Positions 42,050-49,927 of a stretch of DNA of 64,000 nucleotides are shown here, piece by piece. Where the stretch lies: positions 62,001-126,000 of the forward strand of contig PLZB01000024.1 of the NCBI GenBank assembly GCA_003151955.1. The letters run 5' to 3'. The DNA is from Acidimicrobiaceae bacterium (lineage in GTDB: Bacteria; Actinomycetota; Acidimicrobiia; Acidimicrobiales; UBA8190). The position numbers were made by a program, and so were the translations under genes. How positions within the stretch are numbered: the first letter of the stretch is position 1; every line of letters begins with the position of its first letter. The notes under the pieces were generated by a model, which was not told where the DNA came from, ran no database searches, and worked only from the letters and a program-made list of their open reading frames with translations.

Positions 42050-42475
42050 ATGACCAACACCTCCAGCACCCTCATCGGACCGGGCCGTCGGCTCCTCATG
42101 GTCGTCGGCGCCCTGACCCTCGCCGTCGGCCTGGCCGCCTGCTCCTCGAGCTCCTCGTCCTCGACCTCCACCACGGCCACGACGGCCGCCGGCTCGGGGA
42201 CGACCACCGCTCCCACCGGGGGGACCTCCATCACCATCAGCAGCTTCAAGTTCTCCCCGGCCTCCCTGACGGTGAAGCCGGGGGCGAAGGTCACGGTGGA
42301 CAACAAGGACCCGGCCCCCCACACCGTGACCTCCTCGTCCGGGGGCTTCGACACCGGGCAGATCAGCGGGGGGTCGAGCGGGAGCTTCACGGCCCCGACC
42401 ACCCCCGGCACCTACTCCTACATCTGCTCCAACCACACCTTCATGTCGGGCACCCTGGTGGTCTCCTCGAGCTGA
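42050..42475 (+). CDS. Cupredoxin-domain lipoprotein (plastocyanin-like)
   Basis: The protein has 141 residues; GTG at 42047 directly before ATG at 42050 is an alternative start. A signal peptide with lipobox (VGLAAC) and a Ser/Thr linker lead to a beta-sandwich of about 85 residues. Type-1 copper ligands are present: His in APHTV and Cys, His and Met in YICSNHTFMSG. It would carry single electrons at the outer face of the membrane. The divergent ECF sigma/anti-sigma pair and the two exported ferritin-like proteins downstream suggest an envelope redox or metal-stress locus (inference). Confidence 0.88.
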   Translation: MTNTSSTLIGPGRRLLMVVGALTLAVGLAACSSSSSSSTSTTATTAAGSGTTTAPTGGTSITISSFKFSPASLTVKPGAKVTVDNKDPAPHTVTSSSGGFDTGQISGGSSGSFTAPTTPGTYSYICSNHTFMSGTLVVSSS

Positions 42476-42567
42476 GCCCGCCCCCTCTTTGCCCCCCGGC
42501 CGGGCCGGGACCTTCCTCTGACGCGCCCCGAAACATCCCAGAGACCCCGACACAGGAGGTAACGACC

Positions 42568-43440
42568 ATGAGGTTCCCGACACGGGGACACCCCGACATC
42601 GATCCCGGGGAGCTCCGACCGCTCCTCGAGGAGTCCCAGGATCTCCACGCCGACTCCATGGCGGAGACCGGGGAGAGCCTGGCCGAGATGGTCGAGCTGG
42701 GCCACGAGCAGCGGGCCTCGGGCCCGGCCGACCCCGAGGAGGGCCAGGCCTTCGCCGCCGCCCGGGACCGGAACCTGGCCGGGGCGTTCGGGGGGAGGCT
42801 CCTCGTCGCCGCCGGCGCCGGGGCGGCCCTCTCGGCCCTCCTGGCCGGCGAGGCCTTCGCCGACGCCCCCGCCGACATCCAGATGCTCCAGACCCAGGCC
42901 TCCATCGAGAACCTGGCCGTGGCCACCTACCAGACGGCCCTCACCCTGGACTTCATCGGGGGGAGCTCGGCCAACCCGGTGGTGAAGGCCTTCGCCACCA
43001 CGACCGTGCAGCAGCACCAGCAGCACGCCAAGGCCTTCAACGCCGCCATCGTCCAGCTCAAAGGGAAGCAGCAGACCAACCCCGACCCGGCCCTCCTCCA
43101 AGTGGTGAAGAACGCCGAGCCCGGCCTCACCGGGCCCCTGCCCGTGGTGGCCCTGGCCCTGGAGCTCGAGGAGGGGGCGACCCAGACCTACGTCGCCTTC
43201 ACCTCGGCCTTCACCGACCCCAACGCCCGGAAGGTGACGGCCAGCATCATGGGGGTCGAAGCCCAGCACGCCGCCGTCCTCCTGGCCGTCCAGGCGCTGC
43301 TCAGCGGGGGCGCCCCCCAGCTCATCGCCCTGCCCCCGAACGCGGCGGCCCTCCCGGCCGCAGCCGGATCCGTCGGGTTCCCCCAGGCCTTCTACCCCAC
43401 CAACCAGGCCCGTCCCGCCAACGAGGGAGCCGTCTCATGA
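42568..43440 (+). CDS. Exported ferritin-like protein 1
   Basis: The protein has 290 residues; AGGAGGT at 42554-42560 sets the ATG at 42568. After a 65-residue acidic leader, a hydrophobic stretch (LLVAAGAGAALSALLAG, about 78-94) ending in EAFADAP looks like a signal or anchor. The following four-helix bundle has ferritin-like metal ligands: ASIENLAVATY, VQQHQQHAKAFN, LELEEGATQTY and VEAQHAAVLL. Such Ferritin_2-type proteins are widespread on actinobacterial surfaces and their substrates are unknown. A second paralogue overlaps it by 4 nt. Confidence 0.82.
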   Translation: MRFPTRGHPDIDPGELRPLLEESQDLHADSMAETGESLAEMVELGHEQRASGPADPEEGQAFAAARDRNLAGAFGGRLLVAAGAGAALSALLAGEAFADAPADIQMLQTQASIENLAVATYQTALTLDFIGGSSANPVVKAFATTTVQQHQQHAKAFNAAIVQLKGKQQTNPDPALLQVVKNAEPGLTGPLPVVALALELEEGATQTYVAFTSAFTDPNARKVTASIMGVEAQHAAVLLAVQALLSGGAPQLIALPPNAAALPAAAGSVGFPQAFYPTNQARPANEGAVS

Positions 43441-44246
43441 GGAACCGCACCGACAGGACTCCAACGCCCCCGCTGGAGATCTCCGAGGCCGAGCTGGTCG
43501 AGATGACCCGGGATCTCGAAGCGGTCCACCAGGACGTCTCCCTCCCCGCCCTCCAGCAGTCGGTGGAGCAGTGGGTGGAGACCAACCACGAGGCCGCCGG
43601 ACCCCGGCGGGCCAGCCGGCGGAGCTTCCTCCTCGGCAGCGGCGCCGCCGCCGTCGGGGGGGTCCTCCTGGCCGCCTGCGGGAGCTCGTCGAGCTCGGGC
43701 TCGGGGGCGACGACCACGGTCGGGGGAAAGCTCTCCTCGCTGACCGGAGACCTGAAGGTGGCGGCCCTGGCCGCCAGCCTCGAGAACCTCGGTGTCTACG
43801 CCTACAACGCCGGGATCCAGGCGGCGACGGCGGGCAGGCTCGGGTCGGTCCCGCCCGCGGTGGTGACCTTCGCCCAGACGGCGATGGCCCAGCACACCCA
43901 GCACGCCGAGGCCTGGAACGCGGTGCTGACGGGGGCGGGGAAGGCCAAGGTCACGGTCACCGACCCGGCCCTGACCCCGACCGTCAACCAGATGTTCTCC
44001 CAGGTGACCGACGTGCCCGGCCTGGCCAGGCTGGCCCTCACCATCGAGAACGTGGCGGCCCAGACCTACCAGGCCGGCATCGGGGTCCTCTCGAGCAGCC
44101 AGGCCCTGGCCACGGCGGCGACAATCCAGCCGGTGGAGATGCAGCACGCCGCCATCTTGAACTTCGTCCTCGGGAACTATCCGGTGCCGAACGCCTTCAA
44201 CCCGACCACCGATGCCCGGCCGGTGAGCGACCTCGACGGGAGCTGA
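43437..44246 (+). CDS. Exported ferritin-like lipoprotein 2 (Tat signal)
   Basis: The protein has 269 residues; the ATG overlaps the stop of ferritin-like protein 1. After a 55-residue acidic leader similar to that of protein 1, a Tat motif RRASRRSFLL leads into a hydrophobic stretch and lipobox (LLAACG). The bundle repeats the ligand pattern: ASLENLGVYAY, MAQHTQHAEAWN, LTIENVAAQTY and VEMQHAAILN. Folding in the cytoplasm before Tat export would allow metal loading inside the cell. A strong hairpin follows the stop. Confidence 0.85.
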   Translation: MRNRTDRTPTPPLEISEAELVEMTRDLEAVHQDVSLPALQQSVEQWVETNHEAAGPRRASRRSFLLGSGAAAVGGVLLAACGSSSSSGSGATTTVGGKLSSLTGDLKVAALAASLENLGVYAYNAGIQAATAGRLGSVPPAVVTFAQTAMAQHTQHAEAWNAVLTGAGKAKVTVTDPALTPTVNQMFSQVTDVPGLARLALTIENVAAQTYQAGIGVLSSSQALATAATIQPVEMQHAAILNFVLGNYPVPNAFNPTTDARPVSDLDGS

Positions 44247-44277
44247 CCTGTCGGGCCGTCCCCGGGCGGCTTCCCAC

Positions 44278-44310
44278 CCGACCCCGGATCCCCGACGGAT
44301 CCGGGGTCGG
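44278..44310 (+). terminator. Perfect 14-bp hairpin after the ferritin-like operon
   Basis: The stem at 44278-44291 pairs perfectly with 44297-44310 around the loop CCGAC. It lies 32 nt after the stop of ferritin-like protein 2. There is no U-run, as is common in high-GC actinomycetes. Confidence 0.75.
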
Positions 44311-44431
44311 GCCGCGTCCGGGGACCGACGGGCCCGAGCCCGTCCGGGGGTCATCCGGGAGGGCGGACGGGAACGAAGAAGCCTTCCGGGACCGTCCCCT
44401 CGACCCGGCCACCCTCCGGTGCCTCCGCTAC

Positions 44432-45091
44432 ATGCACGACGTGGAGAACCACACCATCTGCTACCTCCGGGACGTCCTCGTCACGAAAGCCCACAAGGAC
44501 CCCGAGGTCACCGCCTTCCTGGCCTGCTGGAGCTACGAGGAGCACTGGCACGGGGACGCCATCGCCAAGATCCTCGACGCCCACGGCGAGGCCGCCGGGC
44601 CGACCCGGATCGAGGCGGTCCGGAGCCGGCTCCGCCGGGACGGGCTCCGGCCCCTCCTCTTCAACGTCGGCTCGGCCCTGACCCGGCACCTGGTGGCCGT
44701 CCAGATGGCCTGGGGGGCCGTCAACGAGTACACCACCCAGTCCGGCTACGCCCGGCTGGCGGCCAAGGCCGACCACCCCGTCCTCGGGGAGCTCCTCCGG
44801 CGGATCATGAAGCAGGAGGGCCGGCACATCGACTTCTACGCCGGCCAGGCCCGGACCCGGCTGGGGGAGAGCCGGGCCGCCCAGCGGCTGACCCGCTACG
44901 CGCTGCGGAGGGCCTGGGGCCCGGTCGGCTCCGGGGTCATGGCCGAGGAGGAGGTCCGGTTCCTGGCCGCCCACCTCTTCGGGGACGAGAAGGGCCTGGC
45001 CGTGGCCCGGCGGGTCGATCGCCAGGTGGACCGGCTCCCCGGCCTCGGGAACCTCCACCTCCTCGAGCAGGCCGTCCTTGCCGCGGCCTGA
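44432..45091 (+). CDS. Diiron acyl-ACP-desaturase-like / ferritin-like protein
   Basis: At least 219 residues from the ATG at 44432. Diiron ligands are in the order ENHTICYLRD, YEEHWHGD, NEYTTQSGY and KQEGRHIDFY, the pattern of acyl-ACP desaturases and related ferritin-fold proteins. Coding character continues upstream in frame to about 44340 (residues such as NEEAFRDRPLDPATLRCL fit the family), but no ATG, GTG or TTG is present between the hairpin at 44310 and 44432. Either translation begins at 44432 and the N terminus is short, or a rare start codon or sequence change is involved. Function could be lipid desaturation or oxidation; it is not established. Confidence 0.75.
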   Translation: MHDVENHTICYLRDVLVTKAHKDPEVTAFLACWSYEEHWHGDAIAKILDAHGEAAGPTRIEAVRSRLRRDGLRPLLFNVGSALTRHLVAVQMAWGAVNEYTTQSGYARLAAKADHPVLGELLRRIMKQEGRHIDFYAGQARTRLGESRAAQRLTRYALRRAWGPVGSGVMAEEEVRFLAAHLFGDEKGLAVARRVDRQVDRLPGLGNLHLLEQAVLAAA

Positions 45092-45108
45092 GGCTGGGTA
45101 GCGGTAGC

Positions 45109-45345
45109 TCAGGCCGGGGTCCCGTTCAAGGTGACGACGGCGAAGGCGGCGCCCTGGGGGTCGACCAGGACGGCGAACCGGCCCGGCTCGATGTCCGGCG
45201 GCTGACGGTCCCCGGGCATCCGGGTCGCCGACACAGCCACCGCCTACGGTTCCTCCCAGGGCTCGGGCCACGAAACCCGGGACCGGCTCGTGGACGGGCA
45301 GCACGACGTCCGCCTCGTGGACATCCCGGTTGGCTCGTGGTCGAC
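45109..45345 (-). pseudogene. Decayed VOC (glyoxalase/bleomycin-resistance-like) gene
   Basis: The last 36 codons (45109-45219) read PPDIEPGRFAVLVDPQGAAF and a short tail, the typical C terminus of a VOC protein. Upstream on the same strand a different frame reads VVLPVHEPVPGFVARALGG, another VOC-like stretch, so the gene appears frameshifted and truncated at its 5' end. Confidence 0.5.
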
Positions 45346-45371
45346 CGTTCAGAGCAAGACGAGGTCGTCCG

Positions 45372-46007
45372 ATGACTTCCCGCCCCACCCCCGCATGGCA
45401 CACCACCGTCCGCCGTGACCGAGCCGGCCAGCAGGCCGAGATCGAGGTCGAGGTCCGCAGCAGCGCCCGACGGCGCCGGAGCTCCACCGCCTTCTGGTCG
45501 GGAGACCGGATCGTGGTGGTCCTGCCCGGCACCCTGCCCGCCGCCCGCCAGGAGGAGGTCGTCAACGGGCTGGTGGCCCGGGTCCTGGCCCGGCGACCCA
45601 GGGCCGCCGCCTCCGACCAGGAGCTCGAGGCCCGGGCCGCCCTCCTGGCCGACCGCTACGTCGATGGGGTCCTGCCCGACAGCATCCGCTGGGTCACGAA
45701 CCAGCGGTTGCGCTGGGGGTCGTGCAGCCCCCTCAGCCGCGACATCCGTCTCAACCACCGACTCCGGGCCGTCCCCAGCTGGGTCCTCGACGCCGTCATC
45801 GTCCACGAGCTGGCCCACCTGCTCGAGGCGGGTCACGGGCCCCGGTTCAAGGCCCTGGTGGCCCGCTACCCCCGGCTGGCCGAGGCCGACACCTACCTGG
45901 CCGGCTTCAGCGCCGGGATCAACCAGGCCGATACGGACGGCGGGGTGGCCGGGCAGGACGGATCGGACGAGGGGACGTGCGAGTCCGTGGACGGCCGGCT
46001 GTTCTGA
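45372..46007 (+). CDS. YgjP-type M48-like metallopeptidase (DUF45)
   Basis: The protein has 211 residues from the ATG at 45372. The central part carries RLRWGSCSPLSRDIRLNHRL and the zinc motif HELAHLLEAGHGPRF (HExxH plus a third His), the hallmark of the YgjP/WLM metallopeptidase group. There is no signal peptide, so it acts in the cytoplasm. Members are small stand-alone proteases of largely unknown substrate. The last 25 residues are acidic and variable. It is transcribed alone. Confidence 0.85.
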   Translation: MTSRPTPAWHTTVRRDRAGQQAEIEVEVRSSARRRRSSTAFWSGDRIVVVLPGTLPAARQEEVVNGLVARVLARRPRAAASDQELEARAALLADRYVDGVLPDSIRWVTNQRLRWGSCSPLSRDIRLNHRLRAVPSWVLDAVIVHELAHLLEAGHGPRFKALVARYPRLAEADTYLAGFSAGINQADTDGGVAGQDGSDEGTCESVDGRLF

Positions 46008-46170
46008 CCGGGGTCCCCACCCAGTCGTCCCGTGGGCCGACCTGTAGACCCGGGGGGCGACCTCGGATTTCCGGGGGAGGGACCACGGCACGACGGAGCC
46101 CCGGAGGCCCTGGATCCGATCGAAGGCAGGGGGTAGATTCGTTGCAGGCGGACAGGAATCGGAGGTCGTC

Positions 46171-46364
46171 ATGACGCAGTGGAGGGCCACCGCGGTGCGG
46201 GACGAGCTCGAGGCGGGCGGGAGACCCACGGGCACTGGGCCCGGCAGCCGGGGTTCGCCGGGGTGGCCGGTCGGGCCGTGAGCGAGGAGACCCGGACCGG
46301 GGTCCTCGTCAGCACCGCCAAGGACATGGGACTCCTCGCCAAGGAGGGGGACAAGAAGGTCTGA
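46171..46364 (+). pseudogene. Small gene with probable frameshift
   Basis: ATG at 46171 has a good GGAGG 6 nt upstream and starts MTQWRATAVRDELEAGG. Coding character then moves to another frame (GRETHGHWARQPGFAGV, then STAKDMGLLAKEGDKKV), ending at 46364. The two halves fit one 64-residue protein if a base is lost or gained near 46215. The family is not recognised. Confidence 0.4.
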
Positions 46365-46374
46365 GGCCGGGGCC

Positions 46375-47334
46375 TCAGACGGGGACGAGTCGGCGGGGAG
46401 CCCGGGACGGCTCGGGGGCGGGGGCCAGGCTCCGGGCCCGGGCCGCCTCGAGGACCTCGGAGGTCCCCAGCGCCCAGCGGAGGACGGCGAAGATGGAGCG
46501 GGTCCCGGCCCGGACGATCTCCCGCTCGAGCTGGAAGGACTGGCGGACCCCGTAGTCCCGGCGGGCCCAGCCGGGGAGGAGGTCCAGGGCGGCCTGGACC
46601 AGCAGTCCCCGGACCAGCTGCTCGGGGTCGGCCCCGACCACCGGGGTGGGGCTGCCGCCGTCGACGATGAAGGCCAGGGCCGTCAGGGCCTGGGACCCGG
46701 CCACGAGCTCGGGCCTTCGGGCGGCCAGGTAGTCGTGGATCTCGGCCACGCTGGCCGGGACGTCGGTGGCCCCGAGGCCGGTGGCCACGACGGTCATCTC
46801 GACCACGTAGCGGTCGGCGTCGGCCCGGGAGAGGGGCCGGGGACCGTAGCGGCGGTAGGCCCGGAGGAAGCTCGAGACCTCGGCCACGTGGACCCAGGTC
46901 AGGAGGTCGGGGTCGGTGGCGTCGTAGGGACGGCCGTCGGGGGCGGTCCCCTTGACGAAGCGGTGGACCCGGCGGACCGTCTCCATGGCCTGCTCGGCCG
47001 CCTCCGTGCTCCCGAAGGTTGTGACCCCGACGAAGGCGGCCGTCCGCTGGAGCCGGCCCAGGGGATCCTCCCGGAAGGCGGAGTGCTCGGCCACCCCGGC
47101 CATGGCCAGGGGGTGGAGCGCCTGGAGCATGAGGGCGGCCAGGCCCCCGACGAGCATGGAGGGGAGGTCGCCGTGGAGCCGCCAGGTGACGCTGTCGGGC
47201 CCGAAGAGCCCGGGGTCACCGGGGGGCTCGTCGAAGGTGGTCGGGGGGGTCCGGCGCTCGTCGACCAGGGTCTGCTGGAGGTTGAGTCGGATGGCGTCCC
47301 GTAGGGTGTCGAGCGGTGGCAGGGTCGGCAACAT
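46375..47334 (-). CDS. DUF2236 / MpaB-type oxygenase
   Basis: The protein has 319 residues; the ATG at 47334 has GGAGG about 9 nt upstream, while a GTG at 47367 would add 11 Arg-rich residues. The DUF2236 pattern is present: RLHGDLPSMLVGGLAALMLQALHPLAMAG near 50-78, then GRLQRTAAFVGVTTFGS, VRRVHRFVKG, WVHVAEVSSFLRAYRRYG, and a C-terminal helical part. Family members bind haem b through a conserved His and include latex-clearing and MpaB-like oxygenases. It is divergent from a TetR gene with a palindrome between them, so it is probably repressed by that regulator. Confidence 0.88.
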   Translation of the reverse strand: MLPTLPPLDTLRDAIRLNLQQTLVDERRTPPTTFDEPPGDPGLFGPDSVTWRLHGDLPSMLVGGLAALMLQALHPLAMAGVAEHSAFREDPLGRLQRTAAFVGVTTFGSTEAAEQAMETVRRVHRFVKGTAPDGRPYDATDPDLLTWVHVAEVSSFLRAYRRYGPRPLSRADADRYVVEMTVVATGLGATDVPASVAEIHDYLAARRPELVAGSQALTALAFIVDGGSPTPVVGADPEQLVRGLLVQAALDLLPGWARRDYGVRQSFQLEREIVRAGTRSIFAVLRWALGTSEVLEAARARSLAPAPEPSRAPRRLVPV

Positions 47335-47400
47335 CCGTGGGGACCTCCGAGGCCGGGATCGGCTCACAGCCGGTGCTGCGCTCTAGTCTGCCACCGAAAA

Positions 47401-47412
47401 TGACAGCTGTCA
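47401..47412. promoter_or_regulatory. Perfect 12-bp palindrome between DUF2236 and TetR genes
   Basis: TGACAGCTGTCA lies midway between the two divergent starts (47334 and 47435). A perfect palindrome in a locally AT-rich stretch of a divergent tetR promoter is the expected operator. Binding is inference. Confidence 0.65.
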
Positions 47413-47434
47413 CTTTATTGGGAGGCCCGGGCCG

Positions 47435-48109
47435 GTGGGCGGGGTGAGCGGGGAGAGGCGGCCCCGGGGGCGGCCGCCGGCCGGGAGCCGGCCCGTCGAC
47501 GACGGAGCCCTCCTGGCGGTGGCCCTCGAGGCCTTCGGGGACGACGGCTTCGAGGGGACCTCGGTCCGAGACGTCTGCCGGCGGGTGGCGGTCAGCCACA
47601 ACTACGTCCACCAGCGGTTCGGGTCGAAGGAGGACCTCTGGTTCGCCGCCGTCGACCGGGCCTTCTCGGAGCTGGCCGCCGACCTGGCCGCCGCCCTCGA
47701 CCCCGACCCGGGGGACGACGTGGAGCGGCTCCGGGCCGTCCTCGTCCGGTTCATCGAGCTCTCGGCGGCCTCCCCGGCCCTCCTCCGGGTCATGAACGCC
47801 GAGGCCACCCGGCCGGGTCCCAGACTCGACCACATGTACGACCGGTTCATCGGGCCGGCGGCCACCGTCATCGGGACGGTCCTCCGGCGGCTGGAGCGGG
47901 CCGGCCGGCTGGGGACGGTCGATCCGGCCACCCTCCACTTCCTCGTGGCCCACGGGGCCGGGGCGCCGCTCAGTCTGACCGGCCTGGCCGCCAAATTCGG
48001 GATGCCGGCCCGCTCCGACCCGCCCGCCGTCAGCCGCTACGCCCACGACGTGGTCGAGCTCCTGCTGGGCGGCATGGTCCGGGCCCCCTCCCGGGAGGAG
48101 CCCTCGTGA
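47435..48109 (+). CDS. TetR-family transcriptional regulator
   Basis: The protein has 224 residues from a GTG at 47435, with GGGAGG about 9 nt upstream. The DNA-binding domain spans about 20-75 (ALEAFGDDGFEGTSVRDVCRRVAVSHNYVHQRFGSK, read in part), followed by the all-helical ligand domain with an RVMNAEAT stretch. The next gene, an F420-type oxidoreductase, overlaps by 4 nt, and a DUF2236 gene is divergent. It probably controls both through the palindrome at 47401. Confidence 0.9.
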   Translation: MGGVSGERRPRGRPPAGSRPVDDGALLAVALEAFGDDGFEGTSVRDVCRRVAVSHNYVHQRFGSKEDLWFAAVDRAFSELAADLAAALDPDPGDDVERLRAVLVRFIELSAASPALLRVMNAEATRPGPRLDHMYDRFIGPAATVIGTVLRRLERAGRLGTVDPATLHFLVAHGAGAPLSLTGLAAKFGMPARSDPPAVSRYAHDVVELLLGGMVRAPSREEPS

Positions 48110-49080
48110 CGGGCTGGCTCCTCCAGCACGACCTCCGGTCCCCGGACTTCGGGACCCCCCTCCCCGCCCTCTACGGCGAGGCCCTGGCCATGTCGGCCTG
48201 GGCCGACGGCCGGGGCTGTCCCCGGGTCGTCATCTCGGAGCACCACGGCTCCGCCGACGGCTATCTCCCCTCCCCCTTCGTCTTCGCCGGGGCGGTGGCG
48301 GCCCGGACGGAGCGGACCCGGATCCTGATCGCCGCCCTCGTCCTGACCCTCCGGGACCCGATCGCCGCCGCCGAGGACGCCCTGGTCCTCGACCTCGTCT
48401 CCGGGGGCCGGCTCGAGCTGGTCCTCGCCCCCGGCTACGTCCCCGAGGAGTGCGCCATGTTCGGGGTCCCCTTCGAGGCGCGGGGCCGGATCTTCGAGGA
48501 GAAGGCCACCGCCTTCCTCGCCGCCCTGACCGGGGAGCCCTTCGAGTGGCAGGGCCGGACCGTCCGGGTCACCCCGGGTCCGGTCCAGCGGCCCCGGCCC
48601 TTCGTCATCATGGGGGGGTCGGCCCCGAAGCGGGCGGCCCGGCTGGCCGACGCCTACCTTCCCCCCGTGGCCGAGCCCGCCCTGGCCGAGGCCTACCGGG
48701 CCGAGTGCGGCCGGCTGGGGAAGGGGGAGGGGATCCTCCTCTGGCCCGAGGGGCCCACCTCGGTCTTCGTCACCGAGGACCCCGACCGGAGCTGGGCCCT
48801 CCTCGGACCCCACCTCCTCCACGAGAACAACAGCTACGGGGAGTGGTCGACCGGGTCCCCGGGGGCCAACGCCTGGGTCCCGGCTGCCGACGTGGAGACG
48901 CTCCGGGCCGAGGGGGACTACGCCGTGGTCACCCCGGAGGAGGCCGTGGCCCTGGCCGACACCATCGGGCCGGGCGGGGTGCTCCGGCTCAAGCCCCTCG
49001 TCGGCGGGCTCGACCCGGCGCTGGGCTGGGAGTCACTCGAGCTCTTCGTCGACCGGGTCCTCCCCCGGCTCGGGGCCTGA
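48106..49080 (+). CDS. LLM-class (luciferase-like, F420-dependent) oxidoreductase
   Basis: The protein has 324 residues from a GTG overlapping the tetR stop. The bacterial luciferase fold is visible: VVISEHHGSADGYLPSPFV (about 41-59), VLTLRDPIAAAEDALVLDLVSGGRLELVLAPGYV (read in part, 84-118), and FVIMGGSAPKRAARLADAY. These enzymes use F420H2 or FMN; in actinomycetes F420 is the usual cofactor. The substrate is unknown. Operon with the TetR regulator suggests an inducible detoxifying or catabolic step, possibly together with the divergent DUF2236 oxygenase (inference). Confidence 0.88.
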   Translation: MTGWLLQHDLRSPDFGTPLPALYGEALAMSAWADGRGCPRVVISEHHGSADGYLPSPFVFAGAVAARTERTRILIAALVLTLRDPIAAAEDALVLDLVSGGRLELVLAPGYVPEECAMFGVPFEARGRIFEEKATAFLAALTGEPFEWQGRTVRVTPGPVQRPRPFVIMGGSAPKRAARLADAYLPPVAEPALAEAYRAECGRLGKGEGILLWPEGPTSVFVTEDPDRSWALLGPHLLHENNSYGEWSTGSPGANAWVPAADVETLRAEGDYAVVTPEEAVALADTIGPGGVLRLKPLVGGLDPALGWESLELFVDRVLPRLGA

Positions 49081-49115
49081 CGACCGGGCTCAGAGGGGCT
49101 GCAAGAGAGGCCCTG

Positions 49116-49150
49116 TTGACTTGATCAGGTCTGGTCAATAGGCTGGACTC
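49116..49150 (+). promoter_or_regulatory. Promoter/operator of Phd-PIN module
   Basis: TTGACT (49116-49121) and TAGGCT (49139-49144) are 17 bp apart. The start of transcription would fall at or next to the ATG at 49151, so the mRNA is probably leaderless; no ribosome-binding site is present. TTGAC and GTCAA (49134-49138) form an inverted repeat over the spacer, a likely antitoxin operator. Confidence 0.6.
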
Positions 49151-49393
49151 ATGGCAGAGGCCTACAACATCTACGAGGCGAAGACCCAGTTCTCCCAGCT
49201 CGTCGATCGGGTCGAGCAGGGCGAGGAGATCGTGATCGCCCGAGCCGGCCGCCCGGTGGCCCGATTGACCCCTCTCTCGAAGCGATCCGAACCCCGCGTT
49301 CCGGGCTTCTGGCGTGGACAGGTCGTCATCGCCGACGACTTCGACGAGCTCCCCGAGGATCTCGAGCGGGCGTTCGCCGGGGAGGACCCGTGA
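49151..49393 (+). CDS. Phd/YefM-family antitoxin
   Basis: The protein has 80 residues. It begins MAEAYNIYEAKTQFSQLVDR and contains GEEIVIARAGRPVARLTPL, the standard Phd/YefM DNA-binding fold. The C-terminal 25 residues (from VIADDFDELP) form the toxin-binding tail. The toxin gene overlaps by 4 nt. Confidence 0.93.
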   Translation: MAEAYNIYEAKTQFSQLVDRVEQGEEIVIARAGRPVARLTPLSKRSEPRVPGFWRGQVVIADDFDELPEDLERAFAGEDP

Positions 49394-49764
49394 GACTGCT
49401 GCTCGACACCCACGTCCTCCTCTGGTGGCTTGCGGACATCGAGATCTCCGAGGAGGCCTTTCAGGCCATTGCCGATCCGGAGAACGAAGTACACGTCTCG
49501 CCTGTGAGCACCTGGGAGATAGCGATCAAGGCAGCCCTGGGAAAGCTCAAGGCACCCCAGAACCTGCTGGAAGGGATTGCGGTCAATGGATTCGAGCCGT
49601 TGACGATCAAGCTGGCCCACGGTCTGGAGGCGGGAGTGCTGCCGCCACATCACCGGGACCCGTTCGACCGGATGCTCATCGCCCAAGCCAGGCTGGACGA
49701 ACTGACCCTCGTGACCCGGGACGCCCGCTTCGCCGACTACGGAGTGCGTTACATCGCCGCCTGA
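49390..49764 (+). CDS. PIN-domain toxin (VapC-like)
   Basis: The protein has 124 residues from a GTG overlapping the antitoxin stop. PIN acidic residues are in place: LLLDTHVLLWWL (Asp6), STWEIAIKAALGKL (Glu), DPFDRMLIAQA (Asp) and VTRDARFADYG (Asp). It would cleave RNA, commonly tRNA, when freed from its antitoxin. Pairing with a Phd-type antitoxin is common for this PIN subgroup. Confidence 0.93.
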   Translation: MRLLLDTHVLLWWLADIEISEEAFQAIADPENEVHVSPVSTWEIAIKAALGKLKAPQNLLEGIAVNGFEPLTIKLAHGLEAGVLPPHHRDPFDRMLIAQARLDELTLVTRDARFADYGVRYIAA

Positions 49765-49874
49765 GCCCGCTCCGGGCGCCGGGCCACCAGCCAGCGGCGA
49801 AAAGGGGCCTTCTGGAGCCTCTATTGGGACCCTTGCGATGTCGCCCGACCACCCGTAGCCTGACCGACCCGATC

Positions 49875-49908
49875 GTCTCAGTCTGCTACGGTTGTCGCAG
49901 ACTGAGAC
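49875..49908 (+). promoter_or_regulatory. 12-bp inverted repeat upstream of ParD-like/zeta module
   Basis: GTCTCAGTCTGC (49875-49886) is repeated in inverse at 49897-49908, with a 10-bp spacer. It ends 19 bp before the ATG, and GAGGAG (49914-49919) provides the ribosome-binding site. It may be an operator or a hairpin in the leader RNA. Confidence 0.65.
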
Positions 49909-49927
49909 AGAACGAGGAGACGGCAAG

